NCBI RefSeq assembly: GCF_012913485.1
Contig: NZ_CP051774.1
Span: 3,100,001 to 3,164,000, forward strand
DNA: 64,000 nt
From: Luteolibacter luteus
Lineage (GTDB): Bacteria > Verrucomicrobiota > Verrucomicrobiia > Verrucomicrobiales > Akkermansiaceae
Reading direction: 5' to 3'
How positions within the stretch are numbered: the first letter of the stretch is position 1; the number at the start of each line of letters is the position of its first letter. The notes beneath the pieces were generated by a model. The model worked only from the letters and a program-made list of their open reading frames with translations. It had not been told where the DNA came from and made no database searches. A program made the translations under genes and the position numbers. Positions 8,280 to 16,643 of this stretch are shown one piece after another.

Positions 8280-9317
8280 TCAGCCTTGGGAAATCGTTCC
8301 GCGCAGCATCACATCCGGACCGAAGCGTTGGAAACGGACATCGTGCAAGGTGACGCCTTCCCCCAAGCCGCCTCCTGCAAGCGCAGGCACCGGTCCTCCA
8401 TTCACCATCGGGGCCATGAAGGCGACCCATTCGTCGACCAGTTTCGCCTCCATCAGCTCCGCGGCCAATCGCCCGCCGCATTCGACCAGTACCGCGCTCA
8501 CTCCCCGCTCATTCACCAAACGACGCAGGACGATCTCCGGATGATCGCGGTCTTCGATTAAGGTGCGCTCGCGATTGGCATCCGTGAAAAGCGGCGCATC
8601 CATCGGCAGCGAACCGGCATCGCGGGTGAGCACCACTCGCCACGGTTGTGCCCGGTCGGCAGCGAGTTCCGGATCCCGCAGGTCCAGTCTCGGATTGTCA
8701 CGCCGCACCGTTTCTCCGGAAGTCAGGACAGCTTCGCATTCGGCGCGCAGGCGTTGTACTTCGGTACGGGCCACTTCACCGGTCAGCCACATCCCCTCGC
8801 CGGGCGGGCGGGTAATGCGGCCATCCAGGCTCATCGCGGTTTTCAGGATCACCCATGGCAGTCCGCTGCGCTGCACCTTGGTAAAGGCACGGATCAGTTT
8901 TGACGCTTCTTCCGAAAGTACTCCGCGGCTCACGCTGATCCCCGCTTCTTCCAACAGCCTGTCTGCCCGGCCCGCATGCGCGGGATTCGGATCTTCCGCG
9001 GCGTAGATCACGCGGCTCACGCCAGCTTCGATCAGGCCATCGGTGCACGGCGGAGTGCGCCCATGGGTCGAACAGGGTTCGAGCGTGACATAGACGGAGC
9101 TGCCCTTCAGCGCGGCTTCTCCATGGGTGCGCTTCACGGCGGCGATCGCCTCCCGTTCCGCATGCGGTAGTCCTGCACCGCGATGCCACCCGGCACCGAG
9201 TTCGACGCCGTCTTTCACGATCACCGAACCCACCGCGGGGTTCGGCGAGGTACGCCCGATCCCCTTGCTACCTTCCTCGATTGCCCGCCGCATCCAGTGC
9301 GCGTCTTCACCTTGCAT
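8280..9317 (-). CDS. ribD: Bifunctional riboflavin deaminase/reductase RibD
   Basis: 345 residues from ATG 9317. The frame stays open to 9557, but the extra N-terminus has no RibD character and would overlap the divergent gene. The N-terminal deaminase domain has SPNPAVGSV and the zinc-binding set HAERE (H52, E54) and PCSTHGRTPPC (C82, C91). The C-terminal reductase domain (about residues 145-345) begins PWVILKTAMSLDGRI and contains VECGG. It deaminates and then reduces the pyrimidine intermediate of riboflavin synthesis. No other rib gene is adjacent. Confidence 0.93.
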   Translation of the reverse strand: MQGEDAHWMRRAIEEGSKGIGRTSPNPAVGSVIVKDGVELGAGWHRGAGLPHAEREAIAAVKRTHGEAALKGSSVYVTLEPCSTHGRTPPCTDGLIEAGVSRVIYAAEDPNPAHAGRADRLLEEAGISVSRGVLSEEASKLIRAFTKVQRSGLPWVILKTAMSLDGRITRPPGEGMWLTGEVARTEVQRLRAECEAVLTSGETVRRDNPRLDLRDPELAADRAQPWRVVLTRDAGSLPMDAPLFTDANRERTLIEDRDHPEIVLRRLVNERGVSAVLVECGGRLAAELMEAKLVDEWVAFMAPMVNGGPVPALAGGGLGEGVTLHDVRFQRFGPDVMLRGTISQG

Positions 9318-9455
9318 GGACAATGAGAGGCCATTTTTCAGAAATCTGCGCAAGCCCCCTTGATCTCCATTGATGGCGCTGCATGTACGCGCCAACTTCG
9401 GTATAAGTGATAGATCCCCTTCTATCATGCGCTCAAAACCTGCAACCCAACGCTC

Positions 9456-9974
9456 ATGAACAAACTCATCCTCGCATTGGCTCTCCTCGCCTCGCTGCCC
9501 GCCTACGCCGACAAGGCGACAGACATCTATAGGGCAGGCATGATTGCCATGGATCAAGGAAACGTGAAGGCCGCTTCCGACGCCTTTAAGGAAGTCCTGC
9601 GCCTGCAGCCCGGAAACGCCAATGCCCGCTATCAGCTCGCCGAGCTACAGCGGAACCAAGGCTCCGTTGCCGCACGGGCCCGCATCAAGAAGATGGAGGA
9701 GTATCAACTCTCCGAGATCAACTTTGCCAAGCTCGGGCTCTCGGAGTCGCTTGAGGCCCTGACCATGCTTATCGAGAAAAAGTCGGAGGAAAAGTTCTCG
9801 CCGAACTTCATGGTCCAGGATCCGTCCAACAAGCTCGGTGACGCGCAAGTGACGCTCTCGGTGAAGAACGTCCCCGCGAAGGCCGCCCTCGATATGGTCC
9901 TGCAACAGGCAGGCGCCGTCGCAAAATATGAAGAGCACGCCATCGTGATCAAGCCGGTGGCCCGGACAAAGTAG
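9456..9974 (+). CDS. Exported TPR protein with secretin-N-like C-terminus
   Basis: 172 residues. Signal peptide MNKLILALALLASLPAYA. One to two tetratricopeptide units follow at about 20-62 (YRAGMIAMDQGNVKAASDAF). The C-terminal segment (VTLSVKNVPAKAALDMVLQQAGAVAKYEE) resembles the STN/secretin N-domain fold. Probably periplasmic and part of a protein-protein assembly. No partner secretin is in the window. Confidence 0.65.
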   Translation: MNKLILALALLASLPAYADKATDIYRAGMIAMDQGNVKAASDAFKEVLRLQPGNANARYQLAELQRNQGSVAARARIKKMEEYQLSEINFAKLGLSESLEALTMLIEKKSEEKFSPNFMVQDPSNKLGDAQVTLSVKNVPAKAALDMVLQQAGAVAKYEEHAIVIKPVARTK

Positions 9975-9982
9975 CCTGGCCC

Positions 9983-10033
9983 CCCCACGCGATGGGGTAA
10001 GGAGACCCCACGCGATTTGGGGGATCGCCTTTT
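9983..10033 (+). terminator. Repeated CCCCACGCGAT hairpins after the TPR gene
   Basis: CCCCACGCGAT occurs twice (9983-9993 and 10006-10016), each followed by GGGG so each can form a small stem. A CCTTTT stretch follows near 10028. The arrangement suggests a compound terminator before the kinase gene. Confidence 0.4.
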
Positions 10034-10063
10034 GCCGCGGAGGATGTCATTGTCCTCCGCGGC

Positions 10064-11425
10064 ATGGTGCCCGATCTCCGCACGCTCTTCCTCGTCATCG
10101 CGCTTCTCTGCGCGGTGCAGGGATTTGGCATGGTGGTCCTGTGGGCCTTGAACCGCCGAATCCCCGGCATCAGTTCCTGGGCCGCCAGCAATGTGCTCAA
10201 TGCCTTCACCATGGCCCTCCTGCCGCTTCAGGGAGTGGTCGCCAGCACGCTTTGGAATACCGTAATTCCAAACTTATGCGCAGTCGCCGCCGCGGTCCTT
10301 TACTATGCAGGTAGTAGCCAATTCCTCGGGAAAACCGGGTGGCAGCGGAACAGCCTGATCTCGGTCGGCCCTTGGCTTCTATCCTTCTTTTACTATCTTT
10401 ATATTCAGGATAACCTGGCGGCGCGGATCTACTTTGCCTCCGCCTTGCTGATCTTTCTGAATGGCGTCACCGGGGTCATGCTGCTCCGGGAAGCAAAGGG
10501 AGGCATGAGGTTCTCCATGCGCTTCACCGGCGTCATGTTCATCCTCTTCACCGGCATGCTGCTGGTCCGCGCCGTGAAGGTCGCGCAGGACCCGCCGCCG
10601 GCGACCTTGTTCGATGACTCCAGCTTCTCGTGGATGGTCTTCATCGGCGTGGCGATCGCCGCATACTTCCGCAGCTTCGGCACCATCCTGATGATCAACC
10701 AGCGCCAGACGCTTGAGCTTGCCGAGCGCCATGCCGCACAGCTCCGTGCGGAAGAAGCACTGGCCGAAGCCCGGCGCGAGGCCATGGAGCAGCGAGTCCT
10801 CCGCCAACGCCAGGCTCTCGTGCGGGACCTCCACGACGGGATCGGCGGCATCACCGCAAACCTTGCGATGCTTGCGGCTCTCGGCCGCGAGGAGGAAACC
10901 GCCGCGCTCCGCGAGGAAACCCTGCGCCACATCCAGACGATCGCCTTGGAGGGAAACCGGGAGGTGCGGAACCTGATGAACACCTTGGAGAACGGCCGCT
11001 TCCATTGGACCGATTGGGTGGCCGACCTGAAAGACTACGCGGTGAAGGCCACCGAGCCCCACGGCATCGCCACCTCCTTCCAGATCAGGGGCTCTTCCTC
11101 CGATGGCGTGATCTCCGATCCGGCCGCAGCCATCTCGCTCACCCGCGCCGTGAAGGAGGCCATCAACAATCTCGCCCGCCATTCCCAAGCCAAGGAAGCC
11201 AGGATCGAGATGGAGTTCGACAAAGGCTCGCTCTCCATCCTCGTCGCGGACAATGGTCGCGGTATCCCCGCGACTCCTTCGGCTGGCCGCGGTTTGCGGA
11301 ATATGACACGCCGCGCCCAAGAGCTCGGCGGCTCCCTCTCCATCGACGGAAATCAAGGCACCACCTTGAAATTCACTCTCCCTTTACCCCTCAAATACCC
11401 CGACATTGACCTTGTCCCAGCATAA
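10064..11425 (+). CDS. Membrane sensor histidine kinase, NarL/DegS type
   Basis: 453 residues. The N-terminal 220 residues hold about six or seven hydrophobic segments (LFLVIALLCAVQGFGMVVLWAL, LLSFFYYLYI, FTGVMFILFTGMLLV). A short coiled region (ERHAAQLRAEEALAEARREAMEQ) leads into a HisKA_3-type box, VRDLHDGIGG, with the phospho-accepting His at residue 257. The C-terminal ATPase domain carries KEAINNLARHS (N box), DNGRGI (G1) and GRGLRNM. The signal sensed by the membrane part is unknown. The stop overlaps the downstream response regulator by 20 bases, so the two form a pair. Confidence 0.9.
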   Translation: MVPDLRTLFLVIALLCAVQGFGMVVLWALNRRIPGISSWAASNVLNAFTMALLPLQGVVASTLWNTVIPNLCAVAAAVLYYAGSSQFLGKTGWQRNSLISVGPWLLSFFYYLYIQDNLAARIYFASALLIFLNGVTGVMLLREAKGGMRFSMRFTGVMFILFTGMLLVRAVKVAQDPPPATLFDDSSFSWMVFIGVAIAAYFRSFGTILMINQRQTLELAERHAAQLRAEEALAEARREAMEQRVLRQRQALVRDLHDGIGGITANLAMLAALGREEETAALREETLRHIQTIALEGNREVRNLMNTLENGRFHWTDWVADLKDYAVKATEPHGIATSFQIRGSSSDGVISDPAAAISLTRAVKEAINNLARHSQAKEARIEMEFDKGSLSILVADNGRGIPATPSAGRGLRNMTRRAQELGGSLSIDGNQGTTLKFTLPLPLKYPDIDLVPA

Positions 11426-12107
11426 TCCAGTCCAGCCTAATTTTTCCGTGATAAGGGTGATTGTGGTAGAGGACGATCCTCGTCTGTTGGAGAACCTGAC
11501 AAAGGTTTTGGCCCGTCGGGAAGACTTCCAAGTGGTCGCGACCTTTGGCTCGGCGGAGGCCGCGCTGGCGGCAGATCCGTGGCATTCGGGGGAGGTACTT
11601 ATTTCGGATATCGACCTGCCGGGAATCTCCGGTGTCGACCTGATCGCGAAGGCTCGCGAGGCAAACCCCAAGCTCCTGCCGCTCGCCTACACGATCTACG
11701 AAGACCGGGATACCGTCTTCGCGGCGCTGAAGGCAGGTGCCTTCGGCTATCTGGTGAAAGGCTGCTCTGCGGAAATGCTCGAATCCTCGATCCGTGAAAT
11801 CGTCCGCGGCGGTGCTCCCATGAGCCCGGCGATCGCCCGCAGGCTCCTCGACCGCTTCTTGGAGGACGTCGCCCCCGAACCTGCCGAGGCACTTTCGCCT
11901 CGCGAGGTGGAACTCCTCCGTCTGGTCGCGGAAGGCCTGCTCTACAAGGAAATCGGGGAGCAGCTCGGCATCAGCCCGCACACGGTCCATACCCACATCA
12001 AGAATATCTACGGCAAGCTCCACGCCACGGATCGCTCCCACGCGCTGCGCCGCGCCCGGATGCTCGGCTATCTCGATCCGCCGGACAATTCGCCGCTGAA
12101 TACCTGA
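11406..12107 (+). CDS. NarL/LuxR-family response regulator
   Basis: 233 residues. The receiver domain (about 15-135) has VEDDPRLLE, the phospho-acceptor D68 in LISDIDLPG, and K-containing GYLVKG. The C-terminal LuxR-type helix-turn-helix (about 165-225) reads LSPREVELLRLVAEGLLYKEIGEQL...HTVHTHIKNIYGKL. It is the cognate regulator of the overlapping kinase gene. The target promoter cannot be told from the sequence. Confidence 0.93.
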   Translation: MTLSQHNPVQPNFSVIRVIVVEDDPRLLENLTKVLARREDFQVVATFGSAEAALAADPWHSGEVLISDIDLPGISGVDLIAKAREANPKLLPLAYTIYEDRDTVFAALKAGAFGYLVKGCSAEMLESSIREIVRGGAPMSPAIARRLLDRFLEDVAPEPAEALSPREVELLRLVAEGLLYKEIGEQLGISPHTVHTHIKNIYGKLHATDRSHALRRARMLGYLDPPDNSPLNT

Positions 12108-12147
12108 GGCCTTGTCGCGGTCCGCTCCTTCCGGGCAAGCTAGCGCG

Positions 12148-12795
12148 GTGAGTGGCAAAGTGGTGATCACGGGAGGCGAGGGCGGATTGGCCCGCGCCAT
12201 CCATGCCGCGTTTGTTGATGCTGGTCTGGATGTCATGGCTCCCGGCCGCGCGGAACTCGATGTGACGGATGAGGCGGGAGCAAAGGACTACTTCCGCCGC
12301 CACTCGCCGGAGCTGCTGGTCTGCAATGCCGGTATCACCCGCGACGCACCCCTCGCGAAGCTCCGTGAGGCCGATTGGGACCAAGTCCTGGCCGTGAATC
12401 TCCGTGGCGCCGCGAACTGCGCCGCCGCCGCATTGAAAGGCATGCTCCGCTCGCGCAGCGGACACATCGTCTTCATCTCCAGCTACTCCGCCATCCATCC
12501 GCCGGCTGGCCAAGCGGCCTACGCCGCGGCGAAGGCCGGCTTGATCGGCTTGGGAAAATCCCTCGCGAAGGAACTTGGCTCTGCCGGCATCCGCGTGAAC
12601 GTGATCCTGCCCGGCTTTCTGGAAACCAGGATGACGGAAGCCGTCTCCCCCGAACGCCGCGATCAGGTGAAATCCGAACACGCCCTCGGTCGCTTCAATA
12701 CCCCGGAAGCCGTCGCCGCCTTCCTGCGCACTCTCCATCTCCACCTGCCCCACACCTCGGGGCAGGTCTTCCAGTTGGATAGCCGCGTGGGATAA
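12148..12795 (+). CDS. Short-chain dehydrogenase/reductase, FabG-like
   Basis: 215 residues from GTG 12148; an in-frame TTG at 12112, four bases after the regulator stop, would add 12 residues. A Rossmann fold starts at once with VVITGGEGGLA, then NAGITRDAPL, the catalytic Ser in FISSYSA, the YAAAKAG Tyr/Lys pair, and RVNVILPGFLETRM. This resembles 3-oxoacyl-ACP reductases, but substrate class cannot be fixed. It probably belongs to the same transcript as the kinase and regulator. It converges on the M56 gene with 9 bases between stops. Confidence 0.82.
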   Translation: MSGKVVITGGEGGLARAIHAAFVDAGLDVMAPGRAELDVTDEAGAKDYFRRHSPELLVCNAGITRDAPLAKLREADWDQVLAVNLRGAANCAAAALKGMLRSRSGHIVFISSYSAIHPPAGQAAYAAAKAGLIGLGKSLAKELGSAGIRVNVILPGFLETRMTEAVSPERRDQVKSEHALGRFNTPEAVAAFLRTLHLHLPHTSGQVFQLDSRVG

Positions 12796-12804
12796 GCCTC
12801 CGCT

Positions 12805-15153
12805 TCAGTCCTCCAGTTGCAACAGCTTCTGTAGGAGTTGCGCGGCGATCGGTCCGGCCACCGAGCCACCATAGAAGAGCTCATCTTCGCGCGACTTGCT
12901 CTCCAAACGGACGGCCACCACATATCGAGGCTCCTCTGCCGGTGCGTAGGCGGTGAAGCTGGCGACATAGCGGCCCGTCACGTAGCGGCCATGTTCGATG
13001 ACCCGGCTTGTCCCCGGAAGGCCCGCCACGGTGATGCCTTCCAGCTTCGCTGCTGCTCCGGTACCCGGCTTGGGCCCATTGACGCTATCGATCAAAGCCT
13101 GGCGGATCACTGCGATCTCTTCGTGATCCACCCCGCGCCGGTCGATAGGAACCGCAGCTTCCACCGGTTCACCGGCGATAAAGACCGGCTGGCGGATCAC
13201 CCCGCTCGCCAGCGTTGAAAGCATCGCCGCCTGGTCGAGCACCGATACCGCCGTCGTTCCGTAGCCGTAGGAAGCGCGCGAAAGATCCAAATCATTCGGT
13301 GCCACAGGATTGGAGGAGTACCATTTCGCAGCAGGAGCTTGCCACATCGCTCCCGCAGCAAGCGGCAGGCTCAGATCGCTCCAGATGCTACGGAACTTCT
13401 CATGACCGAGCTCCATGCCCAGCTGGGTGAAATAAACGTTCGAGGATCGGGCCAGAGCCGTCCCGAGATCGATTTCTCGCTCGATCGGATGCAGATCAGA
13501 GACCACCACCTTGCCGGACGTGAAAAGTCCGGGGCAGAAATACTTGCGGTCGCTGAGATCATGAATTGCACCGCCGAGCGCCACTGGCAGCTTTGCAAAT
13601 GAGGCAGGCTCACACAGTGCTAGCGCGCGATTCAGCAGGGGTTGCTGCCTGTCTTTCTTCCAAACATCGGGTTCTCCTGGAGCCACACCAGCGATGAAGG
13701 CGTTCGGATCGACCGCAGGCCATGAAGCCATCGCCACGACTTCGCCGTTGCGAGGATCCATCACCACAATGCTGCCGCAGCGCTCCTTCGCCGCGAGCTC
13801 GCTCCACGCGAGCCGCTGGACGCGGAGGTCGATCGTGGAGTGCAGCGCCTTTCCCTGTTGCAGCGCCTCGTTGGCCTCCAACCCCGATTGCTTGATCGCC
13901 GCGAGCCCACCAGCACCGGCGGCTTGGACGAAGCCACTCAAATGGCTCACCGCTTCGCGCTCCGGATACCACCGCAGCGGTGGTCTTGCGCGCAGCGCTT
14001 CCGGCATCTTCCCGGGATCGGAGGTCGCGATGATCTCTCCACGTCGGTCCAGGATGTCCGGACGCCGTCCCGGTTTGGCTACAAGTGACGCTTCATCCGC
14101 GGCGCGGATCATCTCGGGCGCAGCGAAACCAAGGATCGCGAGGGAAAAAGTCGCCACCGCGGCACCGGCAGCCATCAGTCCTTCCATCATGCGCCGAAGC
14201 GGAGCCGGAGCCTTCTGGCGGGCCAGAAGCAGATGGATGCGCCCGCCAATCTGCGAGCGCCGCGCCATCGCGAGTCCCGGAAAGCATTGCGCATCCGCCA
14301 CGCTTTCTAACAAATGACCGGCATAGTCCGCCGCCGGCACACCCCCGGCCACCACCGCCTCATCCGCAGCGCGTTCTTGGGCAATGACGAGGCGCGATTG
14401 GACCCACCATGCTGCAGGGTGAAACCAAAGCAGCGCCCGCACCACCCGGCCAAGCCAACGGCAAATCAGGTCGCGGCGGCGCAAGTGATGAAGCTCGTGG
14501 CGCAGCACGGAGTGGAGCCGGTCTTCCGGCCACTCATTCGCCGATATCGGCAGGAGCACCACCGGACGCAGCAGCGAAGCAATTCCCGGCGTCGTTATAT
14601 CCGGAGAAAGCCGCAGGGGTACGAAGTCTGCCGTAGTTCCCGCGATCTCGCGCCATCGCGACAACATTGCATCCGGAGCCCGTATCCCTTTTAATCCTCG
14701 CGATACCACCCAAGCAAACAGGGAAGGGAGCAGGCTGACAAAAGCCCCGGCGATCCACAGCACCGCCAGCTTCTGATTCAGCGAAAGAACAGCACGCTCG
14801 ATCTTTTCAGGCGCGGCCATCACCACGACATCCTCCGTCTCCTTGGCCGCAGTTGGAGCGGCTTCCATGATCGGATCGTCCACCGCGATCATCTCGTCCG
14901 GTTGCTCAGGCATCGTCGGCAGAAAGGTCGCTTCGATCCGGGAGGCCGGTGGAAGCGCCTTCCATGAGACCGGCAGCAGCCCCGAGAAAAAGGCCAGCGG
15001 CAGCAGCAGCGAAAGCCCCAGCCATAGCCGTGCGGCGAGATCGCGTTGCCTCACGCAGGCAATCACGGCACCCCCACAAAGCGCGATCACCAAGGTCTTC
15101 GCGCAGCCCGTCGCGAACCACGAACTCCAGGCAAGATCGAGCGGGAGTTTCAT
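12805..15153 (-). CDS. BlaR1-like receptor: M56 metallopeptidase fused to an FtsI/PBP2-like penicillin-binding domain
   Basis: 782 residues. Four hydrophobic segments (about 10-33, 43-64, 128-150, 325-346) surround an M56 peptidase with RHELHH (H219, E220, H223) and a second acidic helix AQERAADEAVV (E260). After the last membrane segment comes a class-B-PBP-like region: ILDRRGEIIA (about 367), IDLRVQRLA (441), then the transpeptidase domain with S518-F-A-K521 (SxxK) and S570-S-N572 (SxN). The third motif, normally KTGT, reads L712-P-G-T. Classical BlaR1 receptors carry a class-D beta-lactamase-like sensor; this one carries a PBP-like sensor with a lost KTG. It overlaps blaI by 4 bases, so it is the likely antirepressor receptor of that repressor. 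Confidence 0.85.
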   Translation of the reverse strand: MKLPLDLAWSSWFATGCAKTLVIALCGGAVIACVRQRDLAARLWLGLSLLLPLAFFSGLLPVSWKALPPASRIEATFLPTMPEQPDEMIAVDDPIMEAAPTAAKETEDVVVMAAPEKIERAVLSLNQKLAVLWIAGAFVSLLPSLFAWVVSRGLKGIRAPDAMLSRWREIAGTTADFVPLRLSPDITTPGIASLLRPVVLLPISANEWPEDRLHSVLRHELHHLRRRDLICRWLGRVVRALLWFHPAAWWVQSRLVIAQERAADEAVVAGGVPAADYAGHLLESVADAQCFPGLAMARRSQIGGRIHLLLARQKAPAPLRRMMEGLMAAGAAVATFSLAILGFAAPEMIRAADEASLVAKPGRRPDILDRRGEIIATSDPGKMPEALRARPPLRWYPEREAVSHLSGFVQAAGAGGLAAIKQSGLEANEALQQGKALHSTIDLRVQRLAWSELAAKERCGSIVVMDPRNGEVVAMASWPAVDPNAFIAGVAPGEPDVWKKDRQQPLLNRALALCEPASFAKLPVALGGAIHDLSDRKYFCPGLFTSGKVVVSDLHPIEREIDLGTALARSSNVYFTQLGMELGHEKFRSIWSDLSLPLAAGAMWQAPAAKWYSSNPVAPNDLDLSRASYGYGTTAVSVLDQAAMLSTLASGVIRQPVFIAGEPVEAAVPIDRRGVDHEEIAVIRQALIDSVNGPKPGTGAAAKLEGITVAGLPGTSRVIEHGRYVTGRYVASFTAYAPAEEPRYVVAVRLESKSREDELFYGGSVAGPIAAQLLQKLLQLED

Positions 15154-15566
15154 GGCTGCTCTCCTTTCTTCGCCTGCTTCTTCGCCTCGCGCACCAGCGC
15201 TTCCAACTCGGCGATTTCCGCGGCATCCGGTGCCGCACCCTCACCGGTGAAGCGTGCCTGTAGCGCCTGCTTCAGGGAGCCATCAAAAAACACCCGTAGC
15301 ACCTGCTGCAGCGCGCTCTGCCCTGCGATCGCCGGATCCGTGCTCGGCTTGTAGAAAAACTCGCGGCCCTCTTTCCGCCGCGTCACACGACCCTTGCCCT
15401 CCAGGATCATCAGCATCGTCCGGACTCCGTTCGGACTCAGCTCGTCGGGCAGGCGCTCGGTCACCGCACCCACCGTTGCCTCTCCCAGTTCGAAGAGGAT
15501 TTCCATGATCTGCGTCTCCCGCCGTGAAAGGCCGGACAAGGGCTCGGGTTTCTTCTTTCGGGCCAT
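15150..15566 (-). CDS. BlaI/MecI-family repressor
   Basis: 138 residues. A winged-helix DNA-binding domain (about 12-85: LSRRETQIMEILFELGEATVGAV, VRTMLMILEGKGRVTRRKEGRE) is followed by a short dimerisation part (LQQVLRVFFDGSLKQAL), where receptor-triggered cleavage occurs in known family members. The stop overlaps the start of the M56 receptor gene (ATGA), the standard repressor-receptor arrangement. Probably autoregulated through the palindrome at 15606-15629. No beta-lactamase or alternative PBP gene is adjacent, so the regulon lies elsewhere. Confidence 0.9.
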   Translation of the reverse strand: MARKKKPEPLSGLSRRETQIMEILFELGEATVGAVTERLPDELSPNGVRTMLMILEGKGRVTRRKEGREFFYKPSTDPAIAGQSALQQVLRVFFDGSLKQALQARFTGEGAAPDAAEIAELEALVREAKKQAKKGEQP

Positions 15567-15605
15567 GATGGAAGCCTTCTGCCCGACTCCGGCATTCCTC
15601 GCAAG

Positions 15606-15629
15606 CTAAAAACTAAGTTTTTAGTTTTT
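15606..15629. promoter_or_regulatory. Candidate BlaI operator
   Basis: AAAAACTAA (15608-15616), GTTT, TTAGTTTTT (15621-15629): a perfect 9-4-9 inverted repeat. An alternative register is CTAAAAAC-TAA-GTTTTTAG (15606-15624). It contains ACTA-N6-TAGT, resembling the outer half sites of MecI/BlaI operators, and lies 40 bases upstream of the repressor start. Confidence 0.65.
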
Positions 15630-15650
15630 GTGGCCGACCCCTCAGACACC

Positions 15651-16532
15651 TCACCCCGATAGCTCCCTTAGCAACTCCGCCGCCGCCGGCGTATCCTTGC
15701 TTCCCCTCCGCTTCATCAGCGCGATCACCCGGTACATTCCCTTTCCCGAGAAAGACCGCAGCACGATCCCGTCCATCGCGCGGTTCCGTGTCGCCAGCTT
15801 CGGCACCACCGTCACGCCCAGCCCGGAAGCCACCATCGAAAGCGCCGTCCCCAGCTGGTCGCACTGGAGGCCCGGATCCGGCTCACGGATTTTGCACAGT
15901 CGCAGCGTCCGGTCGGAAAGGCAGTGTCCGCCTTTCAGATGGATCAGCTCCGTAGCATTGAGATCGGACGGCGTCGGTGCCGCCTTCCGCGTCGCCAGCG
16001 GATGCTTCGCCGGCGCTGCCAGCAGTAGCGGCTCGCGAAAAAGCTCCTTCACCTGCAGCGACCACTTCTGGCGGTCATGCTCCGGCACATCGCTCAGAAT
16101 GGCGAATTCGATCCGTCCCTCCACCAGCTGCGTGATCAGCTCGTCCGTCCGTGATTCGGAAATGGCGATCGCGATTCCCGGATGCCGCTCGCGGAAGGGC
16201 CCCAGCCACTGCGGCAACAAGTACGGCGCGATCGTCGGGATGATGCCAAAGGCCACCCGTCCCTGCCGCAATTCCCGGCGGTCCGCGAAGGCATCGCGCA
16301 GCTTGTCACGTTCCGCTAGCAGGCGGCTGGCATACTCCATCACCGTCCGACCCGCAGCCGTCGGCTCCACCCCGCGCGCCCGCCGGATCAGCAGCGGCTC
16401 TCCGATCTCGTCTTCCAGCGCCTGGATCTGCTGGCTGATCGCCGGTTGGGAAAGATTGCAACGCTTTGCCGCGGCCGTGAGCGAACCGGATTCGATCACG
16501 CTGGCCAAAAGCTCGAGCTGGCGGAGTTCCAT
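15651..16532 (-). CDS. oxyR: OxyR peroxide-sensing LysR-type activator
   Basis: 293 residues from ATG 16532 ([10 protein letters not shown]); a longer frame to 16592 adds 20 residues unlike the family. N-terminal helix-turn-helix: [25 protein letters not shown]. The redox pair is present as C204 and C213 in [13 protein letters not shown], with the same 9-residue offset as E. coli C199/C208. Oxidation of this pair by hydrogen peroxide activates transcription in known OxyR. It is divergent from the catalase gene with 111 bases between starts, so catalase is the probable target. Confidence 0.92.
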   Translation of the reverse strand: MELRQLELLASVIESGSLTAAAKRCNLSQPAISQQIQALEDEIGEPLLIRRARGVEPTAAGRTVMEYASRLLAERDKLRDAFADRRELRQGRVAFGIIPTIAPYLLPQWLGPFRERHPGIAIAISESRTDELITQLVEGRIEFAILSDVPEHDRQKWSLQVKELFREPLLLAAPAKHPLATRKAAPTPSDLNATELIHLKGGHCLSDRTLRLCKIREPDPGLQCDQLGTALSMVASGLGVTVVPKLATRNRAMDGIVLRSFSGKGMYRVIALMKRRGSKDTPAAAELLRELSG

Positions 16533-16643
16533 AGAGAGGGCGTGAGCTATAAGAAATCCGAATGGCTGCGTTTTCAACCTGCGATTTCTCAAATGCCTCG
16601 GTTTCCGACAGCATCATCGGCGCAACCACTACTTCCATTCCCC

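Noticed and set aside
12805-15153. M56 and PBP regions as two genes fused by an assembly error
   Set aside because: One uninterrupted frame with a natural membrane-to-sensor junction and a BlaI overlap, as in BlaR1 proteins; a fusion by error is unlikely.
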